NCBI GenBank assembly: GCA_013416795.1
Contig: RQSC01000858.1
Coordinates: forward strand, 13,126 to 77,125
DNA: 64,000 bases
Direction of reading: 5' to 3'
Source of the DNA: Prasinococcaceae sp. CCMP 1430
Taxonomy: Eukaryota; Prasinodermophyta; Palmophyllophyceae; Prasinococcales; Prasinococcaceae
How positions within the stretch are numbered: the stretch's first letter is position 1; every line of letters starts with the position of its first letter. The notes beneath the pieces were generated by a model. That model did not search any database. It saw only the letters and a program-made list of their open reading frames with translations, and was not told the origin of the DNA. The position numbers were made by a program, and so were the translations under genes. Shown piece by piece: positions 50,030 to 59,971 of this stretch.

Positions 50030-51618
50030 TCAGAAGCCCCAGTCGCGTCCGGCGCTGCCGACGCCCTCGTCCCCAGCTTGGCCCGCGCGCGCGTCCGCGC
50101 TCGCGCGCGCCTCCGAGCGCCGCAACTCCTCGAGCCGCTCCTCCTCCGCCGCCGCCTCCGCCTTCTCCCGCTCCTCTAGCTCGAGCTGCTGCTGCTGCTG
50201 CCGCGCGCGCTTGGCGCGCTTTGCTGCGTTGGGCTGGCTCTTCTGGCCCGCGAGGTACACCTCGTTCTTGAGCGCGTGCCGCAGGTAGGCCGCCTGCGCG
50301 GGCGGCGGGAGGCGCACGCCGCGCGCGTCGGTGGTCAGCGCCGCGCAACCGCGGTCTCGCACGCGTGGCCCGTAGTCCGCTTGCGCGCGCGCGCACGCAC
50401 CTTTTCGGCCTCGCCGCCGCAGGCCTCCCACTCCTTGTATCCCAGGCTCAGCGTGTGCCATCCGTCGCGGCGCAGCGCGTGGAGCTTCTTGCGGGTCATG
50501 CCGTTGAGCCTGCCGCCCGCGTCGAAGTGCGTGGGGCCCTGCACCTCGATGGCGAGCATGTGGTTGGCGGTGACCACGCCGATGTCAGCGACGAGCCCGC
50601 TCTCGGTGACCACCTCGTTCTCGTGCTCGATGCCCATCGCAGCGAGCGCCGCGCTCACGTCGCGGTGCAGCGCTGAGCTCGCGCCGAGCTCGGCCGCGCG
50701 GCGTGGGCGCTCGCGCTCGCGCCAGTCGGCGGCCACGCCGGCAAGCTCGGGCGGTAGCACGTCGGGCTCCGCGCGCAGCTGCAGCAGCGCGCGCGCTCGC
50801 AGCGCCGCCCGCCGCTGGGCGACGTCCGCGACGGCCTGCTGCGTGCGTCGCGGGAAGCCGCGAATCTCGCCGCGGTCAGCGGCGGCGAACACGCCCTCGA
50901 GCGCGCCGAATTGGCGCACGAGCGCGCGTGCCTGGCGCGCGCCCACGCCCTTCATGCCAGGCACGCCGTCGTCTGCCTTGCCCAGCGCGCCCAGGTAGTC
51001 CGAGTAGAGCTCGGGGGGCAGGCCCCACTCGGCGAGGAAGCTCTCGGCGGTCACGAGCTCCCACTGCTGCGGCCGCTGGCGCGTGGCGAACTCGTGCGTG
51101 CGCAGCCAGGCAACGTTGGGGTAGGCGAGCAGCGCGGAGTAGTCCTCGTCGGCGCCGCAAACGAGCACGCGCTCGGGCGCGCCGCCGCCCGGCTTGGATA
51201 GCAGCGCGCAGAGCGTGGCAGCCAGGTCGTCGCCCTCGTGCAGCGGGTGCGCGATGACCGCGTCCCAGCCCGCGTCGCGCGCCCACTGCGCTGGCGCCAG
51301 CGCGCCACGGGGCCGCAGCGTGGCGCCGCCTGAGCGGCGCGCAACCGCGGCGGCCGCGCGCTCGCGCGCCGAGGCCGTGGGGTCGGAGCGCGAGCGGTCG
51401 CGCTTGGCGTTGTACGCGCCGCCGCTCGACGAGTAGCGGAGCGTCGTCGCCTTGCCGTGCCCCGAGTCGAAGACGGCGAACGCCGCACGTGGCCGCGCGT
51501 GCGCGACAAGCCGCGCGAGGTACTCCTCGAAGAAGTCGCGCGCCAGGCGCGCGTGCGCCGAGCGCGCGCCGTCTGCGCCCGCGCCGCCCGCCGAGGCCGC
51601 CGCTGACGAGGCCGCCAT
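50030..51618 (-). CDS. 5'-3' exonuclease domain fused to RAP domain
   Basis: Two exons, 51618-50401 and 50293-50030 (107-nt GT-AG intron with CTGAC), 493 residues. The first part resembles 5'-3' exonucleases of the DNA polymerase I/FEN superfamily: AFAVFDSGHGKATTLRY, HEGDDLAATLCALL, VLVCGADEDYSALL, and a helix-hairpin motif DDGVPGMKGVGARQARALV at about residue 215. The second part (about 325-405) is a RAP domain, GLVADIGVVTANHMLAIEVQ, GPTHFDAGG, HALRRDGWHTLSLGYKEW, known from organellar RNA-processing factors. The tail is Gln/Glu-rich. The very N-terminal exonuclease motif with the first catalytic Asp is not found, so an upstream exon is missing or the protein is catalytically reduced. Organelle nucleic-acid processing is inferred. 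Confidence 0.75.
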
Positions 51619-52385
51619 CTTCCAACACCCTCCCGCCCACACGCGCCTCCAACTCCCCCCCAACTTTCGCGAGGCACCCGCCGGCCGCGCCGGAGGGCGA
51701 GGCAGGCGCCGCCCGCCCCGCGCGCGCGCTGTGGCGCGCGCAAAAAAAAAACATTTTAAAACAAAATCATAATCAAAATTAAAATTAAAAACGCATGAAA
51801 AACGCCGTGTTGCTGTGTCTCATCACACGCACGCCTCCAGGCGCCCGCCCGCTGAAGAGTCTCCCGTGGGTAATTTGATCGGATCGATCAGATCAGATCG
51901 CAACGCCGACGGATTCCGAATCGGGGTTAGGGTTGGGTGTTTTGGTGCTAGGGTTTGCGTCGAAGAAAAAATTGGAGAGAAAAAAGTGCAGCGCGGTTAG
52001 GGTCGAGTGTTTGTTATTAGGGTTTGCGTCGAAGCACAAAGCTTCACGTAAAAGCTTCAAAGGAAGAGAAAGCCGACGGATTCCGAATCGGGGTTAGGGT
52101 TGAGTGTTTGGTATTAGGGTTTGCGTCGAAGCACAAAGCAAAGCTTTACGTACAGTAAAAGCCTCAAAGGCAGAGGGAAAAAGTGCAGCGCGGGCGGTGC
52201 CACGTGTGCCGCGGGCGAGGCGGGGGAAACCGTGCTTTTTTGCCTTTCGGGCGGTGCTGCGACTTGACCCGAAACCCCCGGGCGCGCCGCAACCAGCACA
52301 GCGCCGTCAAAAAGCGTTCGATCGGAGAATGAGATCAAACCCTAAATGTGTGTATACCTTAAATGTTTTTTGAGTCGTGGGGGCG
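51619..52385. other. AT-rich intergenic region with telomere-like repeats
   Basis: The most AT-rich stretch in the window. It has A/T runs (about 51739-51800), GATCGGATCGATCAGATC (about 51878-51895), and the TTAGGG-containing repeats listed separately. No gene supported. It likely holds the promoters of the exonuclease gene and of the gene across the gap. Confidence 0.5.
51905..52190. repeat. Imperfect repeats carrying TTAGGG/TAGGGTTTGCG
   Basis: About 60-nt units that start GCCGACGGATTCCGAATCGG and go on to GGGTTAGGGTTG and TAGGGTTTGCGTCGAAG occur at about 51905 and 52070; a partial third unit (GGTTAGGGTCGAG..TAGGGTTTGCGTCGAAG) lies at about 51995. The flanks AAAGTGCAGCGCGG and AAAGCTT..CAAAGG are also duplicated. 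Confidence 0.85.
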
Positions 52386-55250
52386 ATGGCGGCCCGCCTC
52401 GGCGGTCGGCGCGGCCGGAGCGCCCCCTCGCGCGCGCGCCNNNNNNNNNNNNNNNNNNNNNNNNNNNNNNNNNNNNNNNNNNNNNNNNNNNNNNNNNNNN
52501 NNNNNNNNNNNNNNNNNNNNNNNNNNNNNNNNNNNNNNNNNNNNNNNNNNNNNNNNNNNNNNNNNNNNNNNNNNNNNNNNNNNNNNNNNNNNNNNNNNNN
52601 NNNNNNNNNNNNNNNNNNNNNNNNNNNNNNNNNNNNNNNNNNNNNNNNNNNNNNNNNNNNNNNNNNNNNNNNNNNNNNNNNNNNNNNNNNNNNNNNNNNN
52701 NNNNNNNNNNNNNNNNNNNNNNNNNNNNNNNNNNNNNNNNNNNNNNNNNNNNNNNNNNNNNNNNNNNNNNNNNNNNNNNNNNNNNNNNNNNNNNNNNNNN
52801 NNNNNNNNNNNNNNNNNNNNNNNNNNNNNNNNNNNNNNNNNNNNNNNNNNNTGCCAGCGCGCGTGCGCTCGCACCGCGCGCGCGGCGCGCCGCTGCGCGC
52901 CGCGTCGGTCACGCCCGACTCGGCGATCGACTTTGAGGACGACGACGAGGATGAGGACGGCCCGCCGCCGACGTGGGAGACGCCCGCGCGGCCCGAGTAC
53001 TTCCCGCCGGGCGTGCCCAAGCCGTCGGACGGCCTCGCCGCCGGCGGCTACGACATCGAGGAGTGGTCGCCGGAGCCCACACCCGCGGTAGAGCGCGGCA
53101 TGTTCGACTCGTGGGGGCAGCAGTACGACGAGCTCAAGGACGTGTGGGTGTACAAAGGCGCCAGCGTGGCCGATCCGGAGGCACCCACGCTGCCCATTGA
53201 CACGCGCTCGACGGTGGAGGACGTCTCCATGGGCTGGACGACGCCCTTCGTGCCCGTGGGGCGCACGGAGTACGAGGACGGGGCGCGCGCGACGGCGCGC
53301 TACAGGGCGGTGCACGAGTACACGTCGATGATGCAGTTGCGCTCCGCGGAGGCGAAAGTTGCGCGCTGGGCGCAGGAGGTGGACTTCTGGGAGTACGAGT
53401 TCAAAAAGATAAACCGCGTCATCAACGCGCAGGTGCTCGACGCGTGGCAGACCGAGCGGGTCAGCGAAGAGCAGGCGGGCGGCGCCGCCGAGGCCGCCGG
53501 AGACGAGGCGGGCGACGCGGGCGACGCGCCCGCCGCCGGGCGGGGGTCTGAGGCGGCGCGGACGCCCGCGTTCCTGCGCGGTGGCGCGCCCGACCCCTCC
53601 GACTTCCGCGCCCAGTCGCAGCGCGGCGCGTGGCTGTACGCGGCGGCGCTCTCCCTGGGCGAGTGGTGCGAGGACGGCCAGCCCGTGCCGCCCGCGGTGG
53701 AGATCCGCGCGCGCGAGATGGAGGCGGCGTTCCACGCGCCGCGCTACGAGCACTGCTGGGAGGGCGACGATGACATGCGCGCCGCGCTCGTGTTCGGCGC
53801 ATGCGAGTCGCTCGAGGAGGAGCGCTACGAGCGCGTCGCGCACGAGGGGCTGGCCGCGCGCGGCGTGTACGACGAGGTGCAGGGGAGGGCAGCCTTTGAG
53901 GAGGGCATCGACTGGCGCCACGTGCTGCAGCGCGCCAACGATCTGTGCTTCGCGTGGGCCGACCGCACGCAGCAGCGGGTGGAGAAGGACGCGTGGTTTG
54001 ACCGCTACGACCGCGGCGAGATCCTGGACATGTGTGGCACCGACGAGGAGCCATGGTTCCTCAAGGAGGACGGCCGCCGCCCCGCCAAGGGGCCCTTCGA
54101 CTGGATCGGTCGCCGCGCGCCCGAGGCCAAGTTCGGCGCGCTCGCGCCGCCCGATGAGCGGGAGGTACCCGAGCCTGCCTTCGACGTCGCCGAGGACGTG
54201 TCGGGCATGGAGACGGCCCCGGTTGGCGAGTACGAGGTGATCGAGCTCGATCAGCCCACGCCCATTCACAAGCCCTTCCCGACGGTTGCCGCGCTGCAGA
54301 AGGACACGTCGTACGCCGATGCGGTGGACTCGACCATTGACTGGGACCAGGCGCGCTTCGCGGAGGGCCAGCCGCTTGATCCGGACGCATGGGAGCGCCT
54401 CACGGGCGAGCGCCCCGCGTGGGCGGACATTGTGAAGGACGTGGACACGATCGTCGACAGCGAGCTGGTGCGCTCCATTGAGCCCGGCCGCACGGTCGAC
54501 GGCGACGCCGGTGGGCCCGGCGTGAGAGGGGCGGCCGCGGGGGGCGCGCTCGGCGCGGGGGGCGGCGCAGACGAGTTGAGCAAGGACGACGACGCGCTCG
54601 TGTCTGACCTCCTTGCCGACATGCCGCTGGACCTCGACGGGGCCGATGCTGAAGCGGCCGCGGCGAGCACTGCGCAACTCGCGAGCCGGCTGCCATACGG
54701 CTACGGGGCGGAGGGCCTCCCGGCGGACGGTGCCGGGGGCATGAGCCGCTCTCTGGCCCCCGAGGCGCTGGCGGTGCTGCGTGAGGCGCTCGATGGGCCT
54801 CCGGCCATGACCTCGACGCCCAGTGGGGACGAGCTCATGCAGCTGGTGCACCGCTCGGGCCTCTCGCCCAAGCAGGTGCGCTCCTGGTTCTATAGGCAGT
54901 TCGCGCAACGGCGGAAGGAGCGCGCGTCCGCGGCCGAGGCGGCGGCGGCCGCCGCCGCCGAGAACGAGCTGGGCGAGACAGCCAGGCCGGGCGAGGCCGC
55001 GCAGGCCACCCAGCAGCAAGCGCAGCAGCAGCAGGAGGAGCAAGAGGCGCGGGGGGAGGGCGGCTGGAGCCGCGCGCTGCCACCGCAGGCCGTGGCAATG
55101 CTCGAGGACACCATCCCTGGGCTGCTCGAGAGGGGGCTCACCAAGCCCAGCCGCGATGAAGCCGAGATGCTCGCCAGCCAGACTGGGCTCACCCTGCAGC
55201 AGATCCAGGACTGGTACTACCGCTGCCGCGCCCTGCGTGGCGGCAACTGA
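52386..55250 (+). CDS. Protein with two C-terminal homeobox-like domains (contains sequence gap)
   Basis: Up to 954 codons if the ATG at 52386 is right and the gap length is true; 137 codons are unknown. After the gap comes an acidic region (DFEDDDEDEDGPPP), then a well-structured body (WETPARPEYFPPGVPKP, DIEEWSPEPTP, MFDSWGQQYDELKDVW, YEYEFKKINR-like segments) that I cannot assign. The C-terminus has two homeodomain-like helices: one ending VRSWFYRQFAQRRKE (about residues 790-845) and one ending IQDWYYRCRAL (about 895-952). The WF/WY core resembles homeodomain helix 3. The rest looks like a large structural or organellar protein rather than a standard transcription factor. The start codon depends on sequence hidden by the gap. 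Confidence 0.65.
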   Translation: MAARLGGRRGRSAPSRARXXXXXXXXXXXXXXXXXXXXXXXXXXXXXXXXXXXXXXXXXXXXXXXXXXXXXXXXXXXXXXXXXXXXXXXXXXXXXXXXXXXXXXXXXXXXXXXXXXXXXXXXXXXXXXXXXXXXXXXXXXXXXXXXXXXXXXXXXXPARVRSHRARGAPLRAASVTPDSAIDFEDDDEDEDGPPPTWETPARPEYFPPGVPKPSDGLAAGGYDIEEWSPEPTPAVERGMFDSWGQQYDELKDVWVYKGASVADPEAPTLPIDTRSTVEDVSMGWTTPFVPVGRTEYEDGARATARYRAVHEYTSMMQLRSAEAKVARWAQEVDFWEYEFKKINRVINAQVLDAWQTERVSEEQAGGAAEAAGDEAGDAGDAPAAGRGSEAARTPAFLRGGAPDPSDFRAQSQRGAWLYAAALSLGEWCEDGQPVPPAVEIRAREMEAAFHAPRYEHCWEGDDDMRAALVFGACESLEEERYERVAHEGLAARGVYDEVQGRAAFEEGIDWRHVLQRANDLCFAWADRTQQRVEKDAWFDRYDRGEILDMCGTDEEPWFLKEDGRRPAKGPFDWIGRRAPEAKFGALAPPDEREVPEPAFDVAEDVSGMETAPVGEYEVIELDQPTPIHKPFPTVAALQKDTSYADAVDSTIDWDQARFAEGQPLDPDAWERLTGERPAWADIVKDVDTIVDSELVRSIEPGRTVDGDAGGPGVRGAAAGGALGAGGGADELSKDDDALVSDLLADMPLDLDGADAEAAAASTAQLASRLPYGYGAEGLPADGAGGMSRSLAPEALAVLREALDGPPAMTSTPSGDELMQLVHRSGLSPKQVRSWFYRQFAQRRKERASAAEAAAAAAAENELGETARPGEAAQATQQQAQQQQEEQEARGEGGWSRALPPQAVAMLEDTIPGLLERGLTKPSRDEAEMLASQTGLTLQQIQDWYYRCRALRGGN
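52441..52851. other. Assembly gap (411 N)
   Basis: Run of N. The gap falls in or just before the 5' part of the homeobox-like gene. Its length divides by three, so the frame stays open, but the true length may differ. Confidence 1.
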
Positions 55251-55526
55251 GCGGCTCGCGACGCTGCCGATGCTGCATGCCGATTCCTAACATTTGGTTA
55301 CAAACACTTCATCAACCGACCGCGCCTCTCGCCGCCGCCATCGCTGCGAGCGACGCGTCGCGCCTGTGACCCGTCCGTGCAACACGCTCACCTCGAACGC
55401 GCCGCTGCAAAAATGAGGGCCACTGCTGCTATCCCTGGCTAGCTGAAAGAGGGCACAGTCATCGCTGTCACCGTCCTCATTCCATGTAGCGCCCCGTTCG
55501 CCGTCGTTCGTACTGCGTCGCTGCCA

Positions 55527-57707
55527 TCAGGCACGTCGCACGCCGCTTTCGTGATGCAACTCGCATAGCACATGCGCCGCGTCGGACTCGTCCGACATCT
55601 CCGCCGCGTGAATGGGCGTGTTCTTGTCTCCTCTGGCGGGCGCGGCGACGGCCTTGTTGCTCGCTCCGCCCGCGCCGCTGACACGGCGACCGCTGCCAGC
55701 GCGCGGCGTGTGCTCTTTCTTGGAACGCGCGCCTCCAGCGCCGCCGGTGCCGCCGCCGCCTGTGGCGGTGGCGCTCGTCTGCAAGCTCGTGTTCGCGTCC
55801 GAATTGCGCATGGCATCGGCTCTCTTTGCTTTTGTGTTGTCGTCGGTGGCGCCGCGGCCGGGCGCTCCCTGACGTGCTGCGGCTACTCCGTCGCAGCGGG
55901 CGATGGGCGGATGCGATGTCGGCGGCGAATGCTGCGGCACATCCGACGGCTTTCCTCCGCCACGATGCTGCGGCTTCGGCTGCGCCTGATGTGCGCGATG
56001 TGCCGCTGCGGCGGCGTCACCAGCGGCTGGGCCGGGGGCAGTCCCAGCGTCGGTGACCGACGTAGGGCCGACGCCACATTGCTGTTCGTGCTGCCGCACC
56101 ACAGATGTAGATGCGTACTCGTTTGCGCCCAGCCAATGGTCCCAGGACACCCAACCGGCGTCTTTGTAGGCCTTGTGCGGCTGGCGCGGCATGTCATCTG
56201 GCCGCTTGTTCTGCCGGCACCACGCCTGCCAGTCTTGCTGTCGTGTGAAGCGCAGCGCGCGTGCCTTGCTCAGCGCGGCGTCGAAGCTGAGCATAGGCCC
56301 CGCTTCGCTTGACTTGCGCTTCGGAGCGGCGCCTGGGACGGTCCCGAGCCAGTCGCGCCATGAGATCCAGCCGTACATCCGGTACACTTGGTGCGGGTTC
56401 GAGGGTATGTCGGCGGGCTTCTCGCCGCTCTGAACCCACTTCCAGTACTCGCGCTGCGAGAGGATGCCCTTCGCGCGCACGGCGTTGCGCGCCTGCTCGA
56501 AGAGCAAGTAGCGGGTCCCCACTCCGGATTTGCGCCGCCGGTTGGTGGTCGAGTCGTCGACCGTGCCATCGAGCCGCTGCGCGCCCGATGCAGTGGCGTC
56601 CTTGCTCATGTCGCCACCGGCGCCACCCTTCTCGTCGTTCGTCTCGGCGGCAGCGGGGCGCTGGGCCCCAGACGCCCCGTCTGCACCAGTGCCATGCCCA
56701 TCGAGGAGCGCCGGTGGCACGCGCGCGCTGCCCGGGGGCAGCGCTGCCAGCGTGCGCTTCGTTGATGACTTCCTCCTCTTCTGCGGAGGGTGCGCTGCGT
56801 CCTCCCCTGTTCCCCCGCTCTTCTTATCGTCGCTTGCAAGGTCGGCGACCGCCACTGAGGACCGCTTCCTGGGCTTGCCGGACCTGCCTCGAGGTGACGC
56901 CAGAGACCTCTTGTTGGGCGGCCTCTTCTCTTGGGATGTCGCCCCCTGCGACGCATCGTCGCCGCCCTGCTTCCTCCGCCGCTGCCTCTTGGCGCCTGCG
57001 GCCGCCGCGGCGACGGGCTTGGCATGCAGCGCCTTGGGCGCTGCCGCCCCTCGGGCCGCGGGCACGGAGGAGAGGCCGCCCCTGCTGGCCACGCCGCCCT
57101 GCGGCGCCAGCTGCTCGAGAGATGCTCGCTGGAAGAACGGCGACTGCTGCGGCGGGCGCTGCGCGTTTGTGTGGGGCCGACTGTCGGCCGCCTGCTGCTG
57201 CTGCTGCGTGTGGGGCGGGAGCATGCCGCCGCCCGAGTCGAGCGGCTGCTGGTACATTGCCGACATGGGCCCCATGCCAAGCGACGAGAAGCCCGGAAGC
57301 GAGAGCGACTGCGAGGGCAGCCCGTGGCCGAAGAGCCGCGACGGCGCGGGGGGGAGGGTCACCGAGTGCGTGCCCGGGCCAAAGTCATCGATCTGCGTCA
57401 TGAGGTCTCCCAGCGTCTGCACGCGCTCGTGCTGTTGCGCGCCGCTCTGCATCTGCCACGGCGCGACGGCGAACTGCGACGGGTGGCTCGCCGGCTGCGG
57501 CGCCTGCGGCGGGCGCGCGGGGGGCGGGCAGTGCCCGGCAATGTCTGGTGGCCGCTGCACGCGCGGGGCGAGCATTGACGCTCCCACCAATTGTGACGTT
57601 TTGCCCAATTGTGACGCTCCCAACTGCTCCTGCAGCGGCGGCGGCTGGCCGGCGGCGGTGGCGCCGGGCTCGCGCGGCAGACCCCCTCCCGCGAACATGA
57701 ACTGCGC

Positions 57708-57762
<55 letters not shown>

Positions 57763-57929
57763 TGCTGGTAATTGTGTTGTTGCTGCGGCGGCTGTGGCTG
57801 ATGCTCTCGCTCCGCAAGCGCCCTCTGCTGCTCGCGCTGCTGCAGGATGGCCGACGCGTGCACGTGCTCGCGCCTCCCGCCGCTGGAAGCTGCCAGCGCG
57901 CCGGGTTCGGGGGGCGGCACTGACGTCAT
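55527..57929 (-). CDS. Poly-Q nuclear-type protein with two integrase-repeat-unit (IRU) motifs
   Basis: Intronless, 800 residues from the ATG at 57929 (an ATG at 58034 would add 35 Arg-rich residues). The N-terminal third is Gln/Pro-rich with a 16-Gln run. A Lys/Arg-rich middle contains several nuclear localisation-like clusters (KRQRRRKQGG, KPRKRSS, PPQKRRKSSTKR). Then two related motifs of about 58 residues (near 56342-56518 and 56125-56297): FEQARNAVRAKGILSQ..YWKW..SGEKPADIPSNP..VY..YGWISWRDWLG and FDAALSKARALRFTRQ..WQAW..NKRPDDMPRQP..AY..AGWVSWDHWLG. This is the IRU motif, known next to phage-type integrases and widespread in algal proteins. No integrase catalytic domain is present. Function unknown; the composition suggests a nuclear protein. 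Confidence 0.75.
57711..57758. repeat. CTG/CAG trinucleotide repeat
   Basis: Sixteen CTG units on the plus strand, read as CAG (Gln) in the minus-strand IRU protein. Pure repeat, so its length is likely to vary. Confidence 0.95.
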
Positions 57930-58034
57930 AGTGGGCGCGCGCGCGATGGAGGTTGGCGCGTGCTCCCCTCCTCCACAAAGCCCTCGGCCCGCACGCGCGC
58001 GATCGCGCCCGCACGCGCGCCGGCGCCGAGCCAC

Positions 58035-58431
58035 TGTGAAATGTCGCGCACGAGAGAGGCGCGCGCGCGCGGTCCCGGCCCGCAGCGGAGTGGCACACCG
58101 CTACCTCCCTGCTTGCTGCACACGCCTGCCCTCGCCTCGCCCCCTGCTGTCGGTGCGCGTGGGTGCGCCGGCTGGGCTCCCCCAATCCCCCACCCCACGC
58201 AAAAGTGCGCGCCCGCCGCCCGCGGCCGCCGCGCAGCGGTGCGTGGTGCGCGGTGCGCGGTACGCACCGCTGCGTAGCGCTGCGCCGTGCTGGCCACGTG
58301 ACCACGGCGAATGCGCGAATTGCCCAAATCTAAATCTCCTCGCTCACGGCTCGCCCAGCGCCGCCTCGGTGTGCGCGTTAACCAGAGCACCCCACACGCT
58401 CTCTCACGCACGCGCGCACGCACACACACAC

Positions 58432-58491
<60 letters not shown>

Positions 58492-58980
58492 GCGAGGGCC
58501 CTCTCGCGCGCGCGCGCGCGCGCGCGCCCGCCCTTGCGCCGGCGTTTTTCGCATGCGTTTTGATGGCGAATGCGCGCGCGGCGGGCCCGGGGATCGGTGT
58601 GTGTGGCCCTGAGCGGCCCTATCCGCGCCGCGCCGCCGCGCCGCTTTTTTTTGGTGGTTGCGCGCGCGCCAACCCGAACCGGCGACGGGCGGAAGGGGAG
58701 GCCAAAACGAACGGAGGCGGGGCGGGGGTGGAAACCCTCGAGGCGGTGCGAACCTCAACTCGCGCGCGCCGGCGACCGCACGCCCTCGACGCGCGGCGCG
58801 CGGCGGGGCGGCGCGGACGTTGCCGCGCGGGAATTCGATCCCGATCCGGAGCACGCACCGTGCGCGCGCGGCCGCGGGTGGCGCGAGCGCGGGATTTGGC
58901 GATTTGAACGCAATGCGGGAAAATCAATTGTGCCGACTTTGCTCCGGTTTGCGGCAAATTTTCTGCGGCCTTTGAATAGA
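58035..58980. other. Intergenic region with CA and CG microsatellites
   Basis: It holds a CA repeat of about 70 bases (58421-58490) and a CG run (about 58503-58528). The right end (about 58910-58980) is AT-richer. No gene supported. Confidence 0.55.
58421..58490. repeat. CA dinucleotide microsatellite
   Basis: About 35 CA units with one CG interruption, followed by CG-rich DNA. Confidence 0.95.
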
Positions 58981-59751
58981 TGTGTCAAAACACTTGGAGC
59001 TGGCGCCGGCGCATCTTGCGCCGCGCACGGCGGCGCCGTACGAAATCGTCCTCGAAGGCGATGAGGAGGCGGTGCAGGATGGCGCCATGCCGGGGGATGA
59101 GTGCGCGCAGAAGAGTTGTGGGCACTCGTAGTGCGTTGCACGCTTGCGCGCGTCAGGAAGCTCACCAGTGGAAGTGCGCCATGGAGAGACTCTGCTCGTT
59201 TGCATGGTGCTCTGGACGTCAAGCAGTACGTGCAGCGCGGGTCGGCGGCAGTGAGTTGCCCCGTGGTGATCGAGTGGCCGGACGGGGAGTCCTACGCCGG
59301 GCAAGTTGTGCGGGTGATCTACGATTGTGCACCGTACACAGTCGAGAATAGGGTCGGTGGCAAGGACGGGTCGTCTAAGCGTGTTAGTTGTGTGCACACA
59401 TACATACACCCACACCACCCACCCTCCGTCCCTGTCCCGCATCTCCCTGACCCCCCTCCTCGTCACCACCGTTCACCATCCTCATACCCCTCCCCCTCAC
59501 CACCCTTCCCCCGACCACCCCCCTCAACCCTCTCTCCCCTCACCCCCCTTGCTCACCCCCCTCCCTTACCCCCCTCCTCCTCTGGCCTCGAAGGACGCCG
59601 AGAGATACGAGTTCATCGAGCGCACATGGCGCACGCTTGCCCGCGCGGCCGCGCTACGAAACGCCACCGCGAGGAGCCTTCGCCCCCCGCCGCGCGCCCG
59701 AAACGCCGCGACGACCGGACCTCCTCCTTCAAATCACCAAATGATATATAA
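58981..59751 (+). CDS. Possible small multi-exon gene, structure unresolved
   Basis: Weak call. Three segments look protein-like in different frames: one near 58983-59130 (HLELAPAHLAPRTAAPYEIVL then EGDEEAVQDG), one near 59250-59385 (VVIEWPDGESYAGQVVRVIYD, resembling a Tudor/chromo-barrel strand pattern), and one after a very long pyrimidine tract (59395-59590) whose end CTCGAAG is an acceptor for DAERYEFIERTWRTLARAA. A donor GTTAGT at 59384 fits the last splice in phase. No ATG or complete model could be fixed, so this may be partly non-coding. Confidence 0.25.
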
Positions 59752-59971
59752 TCTACCCACGGGCGACTACTTCCGTGTTTTTTTTTTGCTTGTCACCAAT
59801 ACGCGATTTCGCCTTGTGCAGAGTACTAACGAAAAGAAAAGGAAAAGGAAAAAGAAAAAGATCAAAAAATGAAGCAGACGACCGGAGACGAAGGGGAGAC
59901 GAAGGGGCACGCTGCTGCGGCGCGGCGCTGCTGCGGCGCGGCGCGGCGTCCGGCACGGGCGAGGCAAGGGG

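Noticed and set aside
49507-50271. Plus-strand open frame between MFS and exonuclease-RAP genes
   Set aside because: Arg/Ala-rich throughout, no domain, and overlaps exons of both neighbouring genes antisense.
52359-55043. Minus-strand open frame of nearly 900 codons across the gap
   Set aside because: It runs through the N gap and lies opposite the homeobox-like gene; its sequence is Arg/Leu/Val-rich shadow.
55527-57929. Prophage or integrase gene
   Set aside because: Only the IRU motifs are present; no tyrosine or serine recombinase core, and the rest is poly-Q and NLS-rich.
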